Shown: positions 32,139 through 40,471 of the stretch, piece after piece
How the letters are laid out: every line of letters begins with the position of its first letter
Numbering within the stretch: the first letter of the stretch is position 1
NCBI RefSeq assembly: GCF_021173675.1
Contig: NZ_JAIHON010000018.1
Location: forward strand, 1 to 64,000
Origin: Streptomyces lincolnensis
Lineage (GTDB): Bacteria; Actinomycetota; Actinomycetes; Streptomycetales; Streptomycetaceae
DNA: 64,000 nucleotides
Direction of reading: 5' to 3'
Program-made: the position numbers and the translations under genes
The notes under the pieces: model-generated
The model's database searches: none
Told to the model about the DNA's origin: nothing
Seen by the model: only the letters and a program-made list of their open reading frames with translations

Positions 32139-33170
32139 GTGAGCGGGATGCCGAAGGGGCCGAGGGGTGAGCAGCGGACAGGTCTGCTGAACGGCTTCGC
32201 GGCGTACGGCATGTGGGGGCTCGTCCCGCTCTACTGGCCGCTGATGAAGCCCGCCGGAGCGGTCGAGATCCTCGCCCACCGGATGGTCTGGTCCCTCGTC
32301 TTCGTCGCCGTAGCGCTGCTCGTCGTACGCCGTTGGGCGTGGGCCCGCGAGCTGCTGCGGCAGCCGCGCAAGCTCGGGCTCGTCGCGGTGGCCGCGGCGG
32401 TCATCACCGTGAACTGGGGCCTGTACATCTGGTCCGTGAACACCGGGCGGGTGGTCGAGGCCTCGCTCGGGTACTTCATCAATCCGCTCGTCACGATAGC
32501 GATGGGCGTGCTGCTCCTGAAGGAGCGGATGCGGGCCGTGCAGTGGGCGGCGGTCGGGGTCGGTTTCGCCGCGGTCCTGGTGCTGACCGTCGGGTACGGG
32601 CGGCTGCCGTGGATCTCCCTGACCCTCGCCTTCTCCTTCGCCACCTACGGCCTGGTGAAGAAGAAGGTGAACCTCGGCGGAGTGGAGTCGCTGGCCGCAG
32701 AGACCGCGATCCAGTTCCTGCCCGCGCTCGGCTACCTGCTGTGGCTCGGCTCGCAGGGCGACCTCAGCCTCACCGCCGAGGGCCCCGCGCACGCGGCCCT
32801 GCTGGCCTCCACCGGCATCGTCACCGCGCTCCCCCTGGTCTGCTTCGGCGCCGCCGCGATCCGCGTGCCCCTGTCCACGCTGGGGCTCCTGCAGTACCTG
32901 GCGCCGGTCTTCCAGTTCCTGCTCGGCGTCTTCTACTACCGCGAGGCCATGCCGCCCGAGCGCTGGGCCGGTTTCGCGCTGGTCTGGCTGGCGCTGACGC
33001 TGCTGACCTGGGACGCGCTGCGTACCGCCCGCCGGGCCGCCCGCACGCTCAGGAGCGAGACCGCCAGGCCCAGCAGCACCATGCCGACGGGCACCGTCAG
33101 CGCCGTACGGAAGGCGGAGAGCGTGGTGTCTGGGTCGGAGCCGCCGGCCTCGCCGACCGCCAAGCCGTAG
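32139..33170 (+). CDS. rarD: RarD/EamA family transporter
   Basis: A 343-residue membrane protein with about ten helices in two EamA halves. It opens with LLNGFAAYGMWGLVPLYWPLM and has the RarD hallmarks EILAHRMVWSL and EASLGYFINPLVTIAMGVLLLKERM. The substrate is unknown; the E. coli family name comes from a chloramphenicol-sensitivity phenotype. The start is GTG 32139 with GGAGG 5 bp upstream. The last 45 or so residues (after LLTWDALRTARRAA) are read antisense through the MFS gene: the two 3' ends overlap by 235 bp, and the tail has no transporter character. Confidence 0.9.
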   Translation: MSGMPKGPRGEQRTGLLNGFAAYGMWGLVPLYWPLMKPAGAVEILAHRMVWSLVFVAVALLVVRRWAWARELLRQPRKLGLVAVAAAVITVNWGLYIWSVNTGRVVEASLGYFINPLVTIAMGVLLLKERMRAVQWAAVGVGFAAVLVLTVGYGRLPWISLTLAFSFATYGLVKKKVNLGGVESLAAETAIQFLPALGYLLWLGSQGDLSLTAEGPAHAALLASTGIVTALPLVCFGAAAIRVPLSTLGLLQYLAPVFQFLLGVFYYREAMPPERWAGFALVWLALTLLTWDALRTARRAARTLRSETARPSSTMPTGTVSAVRKAESVVSGSEPPASPTAKP

Positions 33171-34417
33171 ACGGCCGTCACCGCCGAGATCCCGATCGCC
33201 GAGCCGAACTGGGTGGCGGTGTGCAGCAGCCCGCCCGCGAGTCCCTGTTCGGCGTCGACGACCCCTTCGGTCGCCATGATCGTCAGCGGCCCGTAGGCCA
33301 GGGCGAAGGCCAGGCCGGCGACGAACAGCGTGGGCAGCATCGCCAGGTACGGCCAGTCCATGCCCACCGGCAGGAACAGCCCGTACGCCACGACCGCCAG
33401 CACGAAGCCGCCGACGATCACCCGGGCGTTGCCGAACCGGGTGACGAGCCTCGGGGTGAGCGTCGGTGCCAGCACCGCGTCGCAGCCCATGATCACGAGC
33501 GCGACGGCCGTCTGCACGGCCGACCAGCCGCGCAGTTCCTGGAGGTAGAGGGTCACCACGAACTGGAAGCCGAAGAAGGCCCCGAGGAAGAGCAGGGCCG
33601 CCAGGTCCGCGCGCACGACCGAGGGCGTCCGCAGGATCCCCAGCCGGACCAGCGGCGCGGCCGAGCGGCGCTCGACACCGACGAAGACGGCCAGCAGTAC
33701 GAGCGCCACGAGCCCCGTGCCCACGGTCGACGGCCAGTCGTGCAGGCCGTGTTCCAGGCGTACGACGGTGTAGGCGGCCAGCAGCATGGCGCCGGCGGCG
33801 GTGACCGCGCCGGGCAGGTCGAAGCCGCGCCGGGTGAAGGGCGGCGCCTCCTGCCGCGGCACCACCCGCACGGCCGCGAGCAGCAGGGCACCGGCCAGCA
33901 GCACCGGGGCGAAGAACACCCAGCGCCAGTCGAGCTCGGTGAGCAGCCCGCCGATGACGAGGCCGAGCGAGAAGCCGCCTGCCCCGGTGCCGGCGAACAC
34001 CAGCAGCGCCTTCTCGCGCTGCGGGCCCTGCTCGTACGACGTCGTGATCAGGGACAGCGCGGCCGGCGTCATGAACGCGGCGGCGACGCCGGTGACGAAG
34101 CGGGCGACGACCAGCATCCAGCCCTCGGTCGCGAAGCCGCCGAGGCCGGAGAAGACCAGGAAGACGGTCAGCCAGGTCAGGAACATCCGGCGGCGGCCGA
34201 GCAGGTCGGCGGCGCGTCCGCCGAGGAGGGTGAAGCCGGCGTACCCGAGGACGTAGCCGCTCATCACCCAGGCCGCGGTGCCGGTCGTCAGTCCCAGTTC
34301 GGATCTGATCGACGGGATCGCTACCGCCATCATCGCGATGTCGGCGCCTTCCAAAAAGATCGTTCCGCACAGGACGAGCAGCAGTGCCCAGGCACGTCTG
34401 TCCATACGGTCGCCCAT
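32936..34417 (-). CDS. MFS exporter (DHA2-like)
   Basis: A 493-residue major facilitator protein with about fourteen hydrophobic segments. Motif A GGRAADLLGRRRMFL (about residues 61-75) and motif C-like GFSLGLVIGGLLTE indicate a drug:H+ antiporter type. It is divergent from an HxlR regulator (90 bp), a common self-contained export cassette. The last 40 residues (SASQVSSVSASQTSAKPAQRSGG) read antisense through the 3' part of rarD, so neither gene seems to keep its own original end. Confidence 0.9.
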   Translation of the reverse strand: MGDRMDRRAWALLLVLCGTIFLEGADIAMMAVAIPSIRSELGLTTGTAAWVMSGYVLGYAGFTLLGGRAADLLGRRRMFLTWLTVFLVFSGLGGFATEGWMLVVARFVTGVAAAFMTPAALSLITTSYEQGPQREKALLVFAGTGAGGFSLGLVIGGLLTELDWRWVFFAPVLLAGALLLAAVRVVPRQEAPPFTRRGFDLPGAVTAAGAMLLAAYTVVRLEHGLHDWPSTVGTGLVALVLLAVFVGVERRSAAPLVRLGILRTPSVVRADLAALLFLGAFFGFQFVVTLYLQELRGWSAVQTAVALVIMGCDAVLAPTLTPRLVTRFGNARVIVGGFVLAVVAYGLFLPVGMDWPYLAMLPTLFVAGLAFALAYGPLTIMATEGVVDAEQGLAGGLLHTATQFGSAIGISAVTAVYGLAVGEAGGSDPDTTLSAFRTALTVPVGMVLLGLAVSLLSVRAARRAVRSASQVSSVSASQTSAKPAQRSGGMASR

Positions 34418-34507
34418 GGCAACGCTCCAGAGAAATAGGGGGAGTTACGCAAGTGAGGGTCGGTTCCCTCTTGTAACCACCCCCAGCCTCCGGCAGCATC
34501 GACAGAC

Positions 34508-34939
34508 ATGGAAGAAGGCACTTCTAAGTCACCGAGTAACTGCGTGAGTACCGACTACGGCGACGCCGACCCCTTCCAATGGGACACCCGCGAGGACTGC
34601 CAGGTACGGCAGATCCTCGACCGGATCGCCGACAAGTGGTCGCTTCTCGTCATCGCGCTGCTGGACAACCGGCGGCTGCGCTTCACCGAACTGCGCCGGG
34701 AGATCGACGGCGTCAGCCAGCGGATGCTGACGGTGACGCTGCGCTCGCTGGAGCGGGACGGCCTGGTGAAGCGGACCGTGCATCCGGTGGTGCCGCCGCG
34801 CGTGGAGTACGAGCTCACCCCCCTGGGCGCGACCCTGCACGCCACGATCCAGTCCCTGGTGACCTGGACCGAGGCGCACCAGGAGGAGATCGCGGCGGCC
34901 CGGGAGACGTACGACCATCGCGAGGCCGAAGCCGTTTAG
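34508..34939 (+). CDS. HxlR family transcriptional regulator
   Basis: A 143-residue winged-helix regulator. CQVRQILDRIADKWSLLVIALL (residues 31-52), FTELRREIDGVSQRMLTVTLRSLERDGLV (recognition region) and the wing RVEYELTPLG are diagnostic. HxlR proteins sense aldehydes, quinones or redox state, some through the conserved cysteine (C31 here). The ATG has no clear ribosome site; GTG 34544 is an alternative. The 34440-34560 region contains GAGTTACGCAAGTGAG and AAGTCACCGAGTAACT, candidate sites for autoregulation and control of the divergent MFS gene. Confidence 0.9.
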   Translation: MEEGTSKSPSNCVSTDYGDADPFQWDTREDCQVRQILDRIADKWSLLVIALLDNRRLRFTELRREIDGVSQRMLTVTLRSLERDGLVKRTVHPVVPPRVEYELTPLGATLHATIQSLVTWTEAHQEEIAAARETYDHREAEAV

Positions 34940-34976
34940 GACAGCCGCTGACCTGAAGCCTGGCTATAAGGGAGGC

Positions 34977-35444
34977 ATGACTGACACAGCACCCACGCCT
35001 CTCCACTGGAAGCTCGTCGTCGACGCCGGTGACCCGCACGCCCAGGCCGAGTTCTGGGCGGCGGCGCTGCACTACGAGGTCGAGGACAACGACTCGCTCA
35101 TCCAGGGGCTGCTGGAACACGGCGCCCTGCCCCGCGAGGCCACCGTCGAGTTCCGCGGCCGCCTCGCCTTCCGGGACCTGATCGCCGTACGGCATCCGGA
35201 CGACCCGTACGACGAACGCAGCGGCACCGGTCTCGGGCGGCGGCTGCTGTTCCAGCGGGTGCCGGAGGCGAAGACCGTCAAGAACCGGCTCCACCTGGAC
35301 CTGCACTCCGGCGAGGGACGGATGGAGAGCGAGGTCGCACGGCTGACGGAGCTGGGGGCGAGCGCGCTGCGGGAGGTGAAGGAGCCGTCGGGGCACTGGG
35401 TGGTGATGGCGGATCCGGAGGGGAACGAGTTCTGCGTGCAATGA
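34977..35444 (+). CDS. VOC family protein
   Basis: A 155-residue glyoxalase/bleomycin-resistance-fold protein. Opening HWKLVVDAGDPHAQAEFWAAALHYEV contains the first possible metal ligand, and the end HWVVMADPEGNEFCVQ has the terminal Asp-Pro-Glu-Gly-Asn-Glu-Phe signature of the family. RLHLDLHSGEGRMESEV lies in the middle. Such proteins are metal-dependent dioxygenases, lyases or binding proteins; the substrate is not predictable. It lies 37 bp after the HxlR gene and may be cotranscribed. Confidence 0.9.
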   Translation: MTDTAPTPLHWKLVVDAGDPHAQAEFWAAALHYEVEDNDSLIQGLLEHGALPREATVEFRGRLAFRDLIAVRHPDDPYDERSGTGLGRRLLFQRVPEAKTVKNRLHLDLHSGEGRMESEVARLTELGASALREVKEPSGHWVVMADPEGNEFCVQ

Positions 35445-35555
35445 GGTGAGCGGTCCGCTATGCGAACTGCCTTGACCGGATTGCGCTCTTGACGGAGCGT
35501 CAGCCTCAGCTTCACCATCGGGCACCCATTCCCTGAGGAATTCGGAGCCCCCCAC

Positions 35556-36512
35556 ATGAAGCTCTCGGTTCCCGGACGCGCCGCGGCCACCGCCGTCGTC
35601 GCGGCCGTCTCGCTCCTGGTCGGCGGATCCATGGCGGGCGCCACCCCCGCCGGCTCCGCCGGTCCCGCCCTCGCCGCCGCACCCGACATACCGGTGGCGA
35701 GTGTCAAGGCGCACCTCGCCCAGTTCCAGTCCATAGCCACCGCCAACGGCGGCAACCGGGCGCACGGCCGCCCCGGCTACAGAGCCTCGCTCGACTATGT
35801 GAAGGGCAAGCTGGACGCCGCCGGGTTCACCACGAGGATCCAGCAGTTCACGGCCTCCGGACGCGTCGGCTACAACCTGATCGCCGACTGGCCCGGCGGG
35901 GACACCGGCCAGGTCGTCATGGCCGGCTCGCACCTCGACAGCGTCTCCTCCGGTCCGGGCATCAACGACAACGCGTCCGGTTCCGCGGCCGTCCTGGAGA
36001 CCGCGCTCGCCGTCTCCCGGGCGAACCTCCAGCCCACCAAGCATCTGCGGTTCGCCTGGTGGGGCGCGGAGGAGCTGGGCCTGGTCGGCTCCCGCTACTA
36101 CGTCAACAGCCTGTCCACCGGGGACCGTTCGCGCATCAGCGGCTATCTCAACTTCGACATGATCGGCTCGCCGAACCCCGGTTACTTCGTCTACGACGAC
36201 GACCCGGCCATCGAGAAGACCTTCCAGGCGTACTTCACCGGGCTCGGTGTGCCGACGGAGATCGAGACCGAGGGCGACGGCCGTTCCGACCACGCGCCGT
36301 TCAAGAGTGCGGGCGTGCCGGTCGGCGGCCTCTTCACCGGGGCGAGCCGCGCGAAGACCGCCGCCCAGGTGACCAAGTGGGGCGGGACCGCGGGGGTGGC
36401 CTTCGACCGCTGCTACCACTCGTCGTGCGACACGACGGCCAACATCAACGACACGGCCCTCGACCGGAACAGCGACGCGGTCGCGTACGCGGTGTGGGAG
36501 CTGTCGGAGTAG
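35556..36512 (+). CDS. Secreted M28 aminopeptidase (SGAP-like)
   Basis: A 318-residue secreted zinc peptidase. A signal peptide covers about residues 1-42 (basic start, hydrophobic ATAVVAAVSLLVGGSMAGA, Ala-rich end). The zinc ligands known from S. griseus aminopeptidase are present: H126 (GSHLDS), D138 (INDNASG), E172/E173 (GAEELG), D201 (NFDMIG) and H in YHSSCD near the end. It should release N-terminal, mainly hydrophobic residues from peptides. No C-terminal P domain is present. It ends at a hairpin and is a single-gene unit. Confidence 0.95.
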   Translation: MKLSVPGRAAATAVVAAVSLLVGGSMAGATPAGSAGPALAAAPDIPVASVKAHLAQFQSIATANGGNRAHGRPGYRASLDYVKGKLDAAGFTTRIQQFTASGRVGYNLIADWPGGDTGQVVMAGSHLDSVSSGPGINDNASGSAAVLETALAVSRANLQPTKHLRFAWWGAEELGLVGSRYYVNSLSTGDRSRISGYLNFDMIGSPNPGYFVYDDDPAIEKTFQAYFTGLGVPTEIETEGDGRSDHAPFKSAGVPVGGLFTGASRAKTAAQVTKWGGTAGVAFDRCYHSSCDTTANINDTALDRNSDAVAYAVWELSE

Positions 36513-36578
36513 GCACGGCCGACTCGTCCCGGCGCCGGTCTCGGCACCGGTCTCAGCACCGGCACCGGTCTCGGCACC

Positions 36579-36610
36579 GACCGCAGCTCCGGCCGGGGCT
36601 GCGGTCGGCC
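36579..36610 (+). terminator. Terminator after the M28 peptidase
   Basis: An 11-bp perfect stem CCGACCGCAGC (36579-36589) and GCTGCGGTCGG (36600-36610). Before it, 36535-36580 holds a decayed TCTCGGCACCGG tandem repeat. The convergent TPR gene ends just beyond. Confidence 0.8.
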
Positions 36611-36637
36611 GTCAGCGTTCGGAGCTGTGGCCGGCTG

Positions 36638-38071
36638 TCAGCTGTCGGTGCGGGCTCGTTCGGTGAGGCGGTTCATGCGGGCGTGGGCCGCCTCCAGCCG
36701 TTCCCTGTCGTCCGCGGCCGGGCCGTCCTCCGCGGCGAGTTCGTCCCACAGTTCGATCAGCGCTCGGCCCAGGTCCAGGCCCTGCCGCGGATCCCGTACG
36801 GCGCGCCAGGCGGTGGCCGCGCTCTGGATGTTGCCGTACGCGGACTCCGCCTCGCGGGTGCGGTGGTGGATGTGGGCGAGGTCGAGCGAGACCCGGAAGG
36901 CGTGGGCCGGATCTCCGGCCAAGTAGGCGATGTACGCGGCCAGTTCGCGCAGCCGCAGCACTTCCGGGTGCTCCGGGCCCAACGCCTCCGACGCCTCCGC
37001 CACGGTGCGCTCCGCCAACTCCGCCGCCGCGTCCGTCCGCCCCGCCTTCACCGCCTCGCTGATCCTCCCCATCGGTTCCGCCAGCACCGCGGGCACGCTG
37101 CTGTCCCCCGGGGACGTCAACAGCTCGTCCCCGAGCACGGCCTCGGCCACGGCGTCGAAACCCCGGGGCGGCGTGGGGGCTTTGGGGGCGGCGTCGAGGT
37201 CGTCGGGGAGGGGGGTGGGGAGGGGAGCGGGGGTGCGGGTGGAGGTCGGAGTGGGAGTGGAGTCGGTCGTGGGGAGAGGGGCCGGGTCGGGGAAGGAGAC
37301 GGGGGCGGGGGCGGGAGGGGGCGTCGGCATCGGTCCGGGCGGGGACATCGGTCCGGGCGAAGGCAGGGGGGCGGGGGACGCGGGAGGGGTGTCCATCACC
37401 GGCGGGGGCCCGAACTCCCCGGTGGGCGGTACGACCGTCCCCGGGGCGGGAGCCTGGGGCGCGTCGGACAGAGCCCGCAACGCGAACGTCGGCGCGACCT
37501 CGTCACCCACGACCCGCATCCGGAACGTCGGCACCTCGTCCCGCACGGGCTCACCACCCTGGGCGGGCGCGGCGTCCTGCTCCCGAGGGGCTTCGGCGTC
37601 GCTCACCGGCTCCACGTCGTAGTGCGCCCACTGAGGCCGTACGTCGGCCGCCCGACCCCTGAAGGAAGCGGAACCCTCCGGAAGACCCCCCACACCCTCC
37701 GCGCCCGGCACGTCCCGCGCTTCCCTCACGTCCCGTGCTCCCACCGGCGGAGCCATCCGTACCGGTTCCGTCGTGAAATCGCTGGAGCCGTCGGGGGCGA
37801 TGTGGAGGGGGACGACGTAGCCGATGCGTTCGTCGTGGATGGTGGCGAGGACGGGGTGGCCGGTGGTGAGGGCCAGGTGGTGGAGGTGGTCGAGGACGGC
37901 CTGCTGGACCTCCTGGCCGGGGGCGGCGGTGACCTGGACGCCACCGACCCAGGCGGAACCGGTGCCGGGCGCGGCGTCCCCGGGGACGTGGACCTCGATC
38001 GGCGCCGCCCCCACGGCGGGCCGCGGGATGGGGTGCTGGGCGCGCTTCTTGTCGCGGCTGAGACGAGACAT
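36638..38071 (-). CDS. Tetratricopeptide-like protein with proline-rich middle
   Basis: A 477-residue protein in three parts. Residues 1-100 form a small folded region (VGGVQVTAAPGQEVQQAVLDHLHHLALTTGHPVLATIHDERIGYVVPLHIAPDGSS). Residues 100-330 are proline/alanine-rich and disordered-looking. Residues 340-475 hold helix-turn-helix pairs of TPR type (AVKAGRTDAAAELAERTVAEASEALGPEHPEVLRLRELAAYIAYLAGD). The start ATG has AGGGA 5 bp upstream. It is divergent from a P-loop-like gene, and I recall the two as recurrent neighbours in Streptomyces. Function is unknown; a scaffold role is only a guess. Confidence 0.8.
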   Translation of the reverse strand: MSRLSRDKKRAQHPIPRPAVGAAPIEVHVPGDAAPGTGSAWVGGVQVTAAPGQEVQQAVLDHLHHLALTTGHPVLATIHDERIGYVVPLHIAPDGSSDFTTEPVRMAPPVGARDVREARDVPGAEGVGGLPEGSASFRGRAADVRPQWAHYDVEPVSDAEAPREQDAAPAQGGEPVRDEVPTFRMRVVGDEVAPTFALRALSDAPQAPAPGTVVPPTGEFGPPPVMDTPPASPAPLPSPGPMSPPGPMPTPPPAPAPVSFPDPAPLPTTDSTPTPTSTRTPAPLPTPLPDDLDAAPKAPTPPRGFDAVAEAVLGDELLTSPGDSSVPAVLAEPMGRISEAVKAGRTDAAAELAERTVAEASEALGPEHPEVLRLRELAAYIAYLAGDPAHAFRVSLDLAHIHHRTREAESAYGNIQSAATAWRAVRDPRQGLDLGRALIELWDELAAEDGPAADDRERLEAAHARMNRLTERARTDS

Positions 38072-38330
38072 CGGTTCCCTCACTCGGATGCGTCGGTAGG
38101 TCGCCGGACATCGCGATCGGGTTCCATGGTGCTCCCTCCCGCCGACGGGCCCGAGTCCCAGCGTCAAGATCCGGTCGTATACGTACTGTCGAGTCTCTCC
38201 GCCCCTGGCCGGTTCTCACGTCACCATGCCGTCACAGCCTCGTTCCAGGAACTCACGCCTCGTCAGAAACGTCTTCCGGATGCCGCGCGCACCGCCGGGT
38301 AGGAGCGGCTGACCAGGGAGGAACGCCGAC

Positions 38331-38870
38331 ATGGGGACGGTCATGCGAACGGACGGACAGCTCGGACCGGAGATCTGGATCCGCGGCCCGGTGGCCACCC
38401 CGCACCCGGGGCCGCACTCCGGCCTCCCGGAGCCCGCCCACGCCTCCGCCGTCCCCCGGCGGCACTCCTTCGTCGGCACCCACGGCGGCGCCGGCACCTC
38501 CACCCTCGCCACGGTCTACGGCGGTCACGACTGCGGACGTGACTGGCCGGGCCCGGCCGACCCCCGCTCGGTCCTGCTGGTCGCCCGTACGCACGCGGCC
38601 GGTCTGCAGGCGGCCCTGCACGCCCTGGAGGTGTTCCGGCGCGGCGAGGCCCCGCCCGGCCTCGATCTCGACGCGGTCGTGCTGGTCGCGGACGCCCCCG
38701 GCCGGCTGCCCCGCCCCCTCGCCCAACGGATCAGGACGATCGAGTCGGCCGTCGACGTCCACCGCGTCCCCTGGGTCTCCGCCTGGCGTCTGGGCGACCT
38801 CACCGGCCCTCCGCCCCGCGAGACACGGGACCTGGCCCGTCTCACCGGGTCCGCCTCCCCCGGCCGATGA
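38331..38870 (+). CDS. P-loop-like hypothetical protein (possibly DUF6668)
   Basis: A 179-residue protein. The segment FVGTHGGAGTSTLATVYGG (about residues 47-65) resembles the start of a MinD/ParA-like P-loop (GGxGTST), followed by RSVLLVARTHAAGLQAALHAL and LDLDAVVLVADAPGRLPRPL, strand-helix units of a Rossmann-like fold. It is divergent from the TPR protein gene across 259 bp. ATG 38331 is used; ATG 38343 is possible. The lysine usual in Walker A is replaced by serine, so nucleotide hydrolysis is uncertain. Confidence 0.75.
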   Translation: MGTVMRTDGQLGPEIWIRGPVATPHPGPHSGLPEPAHASAVPRRHSFVGTHGGAGTSTLATVYGGHDCGRDWPGPADPRSVLLVARTHAAGLQAALHALEVFRRGEAPPGLDLDAVVLVADAPGRLPRPLAQRIRTIESAVDVHRVPWVSAWRLGDLTGPPPRETRDLARLTGSASPGR

Positions 38871-38885
38871 TTGCGGCGACTTGAT

Positions 38886-38908
38886 GCGTATGCATAAAAT
38901 GCGTACGC
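38886..38908. promoter_or_regulatory. Inverted repeat at the promoter of the NADPH oxidoreductase gene
   Basis: GCGTATGCAT-AAA-ATGCGTACGC, 10-bp arms with one mismatch, lies 37 bp before the start codon. The unusually AT-rich centre (GCATAAAATG) could be the -10 region, so a bound regulator would block transcription. Confidence 0.55.
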
Positions 38909-38944
38909 AATGAGTCGTCGTACGCTCATCATCTGGGGGACCTC

Positions 38945-39547
38945 ATGACCCGCCGCTTCCTGTTCGTGCTGGGCAGCAGCCGTGCCGAGAGCAACACCGA
39001 GATGCTGGCCCGCCGGGCGGCCGAGCAGCTCCCCGCCGACGTCGAGCAGCAGTGGATCAACCTCGCCGAGCATCCGTTGCCGGAGTTCGTGGACCTGCGG
39101 CACGACAGCGACCACGTCCGGCCCACGGAGGGGAATCCCGGGCTGCTGTTCGACGCCACGATCGCGGCGACGGACATCGTGATCGCGTCCCCGCTGTACT
39201 GGTACTCGCTCTCCGCCCCCGTCAAGCGCTACCTCGACTACTGGTCGGGCTGGCTGCGCATCCCCGGCGTCGAGTTCAAGGCGACGCTCGCGGGCCGCAC
39301 GCTCTGGGGTGTCACCGCGCTCGCGCACGAGGAGTTCGAGGTCGCCGATCCGCTGGTCGGCACGCTCAACAACTCGGCCGCGTACATGGGGATGCGCTTC
39401 GGCGGGGTGCTGCTGGGCAACGGCAGCAAGCCCGGTGACGTCCTCAAGGACACCGAGGCGCTGGCCCGCGCGAAGACGTTCTTCGCGCGGGAGGCACCGC
39501 TCGCCCGTTTTCCCTACGAGACCGACGAGACCCGCGAGACCGACTGA
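38945..39547 (+). CDS. Flavodoxin-like NAD(P)H-dependent oxidoreductase
   Basis: A 200-residue FMN-type reductase. RFLFVLGSSRAESNTEMLARRAAE (residues 4-27) is the phosphate-binding loop, and DIVIASPLYWYSLSAPVKRYLDY (77-99) the conserved flavin-site motif. Such enzymes reduce quinones, azo compounds or FMN. The final residues form a DNA repeat: GAGACCGAC, GAGACCCGC, GAGACCGAC run into the stop codon. It has its own operator-like palindrome upstream and is convergent with the ABC exporter genes. Confidence 0.9.
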   Translation: MTRRFLFVLGSSRAESNTEMLARRAAEQLPADVEQQWINLAEHPLPEFVDLRHDSDHVRPTEGNPGLLFDATIAATDIVIASPLYWYSLSAPVKRYLDYWSGWLRIPGVEFKATLAGRTLWGVTALAHEEFEVADPLVGTLNNSAAYMGMRFGGVLLGNGSKPGDVLKDTEALARAKTFFAREAPLARFPYETDETRETD

Positions 39548-39556
39548 GCCCGACCT

Positions 39557-40471
39557 TCAGGATCCGATGTCCTTCGTCGTGAACCGCGCCCAGGCCGCCG
39601 AGCCGAACACCACCGCGTACAGGGCCTGGAGGCCGAGGTTCTTCGTCAGGTCGTCCCAGTAAATCGGCTCGCGCATGAGGTCGGCGAAGGACAGCCAGTA
39701 GTGGGAGAAGAAGTACGGGTGGAGCGCGTCCAGTTGGGGGATCTGGTCGAGGATCTGGACGGTGATGAGCAGGCCCACCGTGGTCGCCATCGCCGCGATG
39801 CCGCTGGTGGTCAGGGTCGAGACGAACAGGCCGAGGGCGGCCACGCCGATCAGTGACGCGGCGACCACCAGGGCGATCAGGAGGGCCCGGAGCAGACCGT
39901 CCGTGAAGCTGATCGTGGTGCCGGAGATCGTCGTCAGGTCGCCCAGGGGGAACAGCAGGGCGCCGACCGTCAGCGCCGAGACCCCCACGACCAGGGTCGC
40001 CACCAGGCAGAACGTCATCACCGTCGCGTACTTGGTGAGGAGCAGGCGGGTGCGGCCGGCCGGGGCGACCAGGAGGTAGCGGAGGGTGCCCGCGTTCGCC
40101 TCGCCGGCTATCGCGTCGCCCGCGATGACGCCGATGGCCATCGGCAGGAAGAAGGGGAGGGTGGCGGCGAGGGCGGTGAAGACGAGGAACAGGCCGTTGT
40201 TGGTGATCTGGGAGATGAAGGCCGGACCGCCACCACCCGCGCCTCCGGCGGAGGAGCCGTCGCCTGTCTCGATCTTGACTGCTATGCCTACGAGGATGGG
40301 GACGGCCGCGAGTACGCCGAGTAGGGCGAGGGTGCGCCAGCGGCGGAAGGTGGTGTGCAGTTCGTTGCGGAAGAGGGTGCCGTAGAAGGTTGTACGGCGG
40401 CTTTCCCTTTGTGGGGGCTGGTCGCGCAGTTCCCCGCGCCCCTGAGGGGCGTCTACCTCAACCCGCGACAT
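39557..40471 (-). CDS. ABC-2 type transporter permease
   Basis: A 304-residue membrane protein with six hydrophobic segments (about 50-66, 92-118, 149-178, 190-225, 235-250, and one near the end). The FRNELHTTFRRWRTLALLGVL start and the segment AGEANAGTLRYLLVAPAGRTRLLLTKY are typical of ABC-2 permeases. The gene start overlaps the ATPase stop by 14 bp. The first 25 codons coincide with a dispersed GC-rich repeat (40411-40451), so the N-terminus appears to have been captured from it. Confidence 0.9.
   Translation of the reverse strand: MSRVEVDAPQGRGELRDQPPQRESRRTTFYGTLFRNELHTTFRRWRTLALLGVLAAVPILVGIAVKIETGDGSSAGGAGGGGPAFISQITNNGLFLVFTALAATLPFFLPMAIGVIAGDAIAGEANAGTLRYLLVAPAGRTRLLLTKYATVMTFCLVATLVVGVSALTVGALLFPLGDLTTISGTTISFTDGLLRALLIALVVAASLIGVAALGLFVSTLTTSGIAAMATTVGLLITVQILDQIPQLDALHPYFFSHYWLSFADLMREPIYWDDLTKNLGLQALYAVVFGSAAWARFTTKDIGS
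40411..40451. repeat. Dispersed Streptomyces repeat in the permease start
   Basis: GTGGGGGCTGGTCGCGCAGT then TCCCCGCGCCCCTGAGGGGCG matches, from memory, a very frequent Streptomyces intergenic repeat. Here it is translated as part of the permease N-terminus (APQGRGELRDQPPQ). Confidence 0.6.

Noticed and set aside
32213..34438. A 741-residue forward frame across rarD and the MFS gene
   Set aside because: It runs in another frame of rarD and antisense to the MFS gene and shows no recognisable fold.
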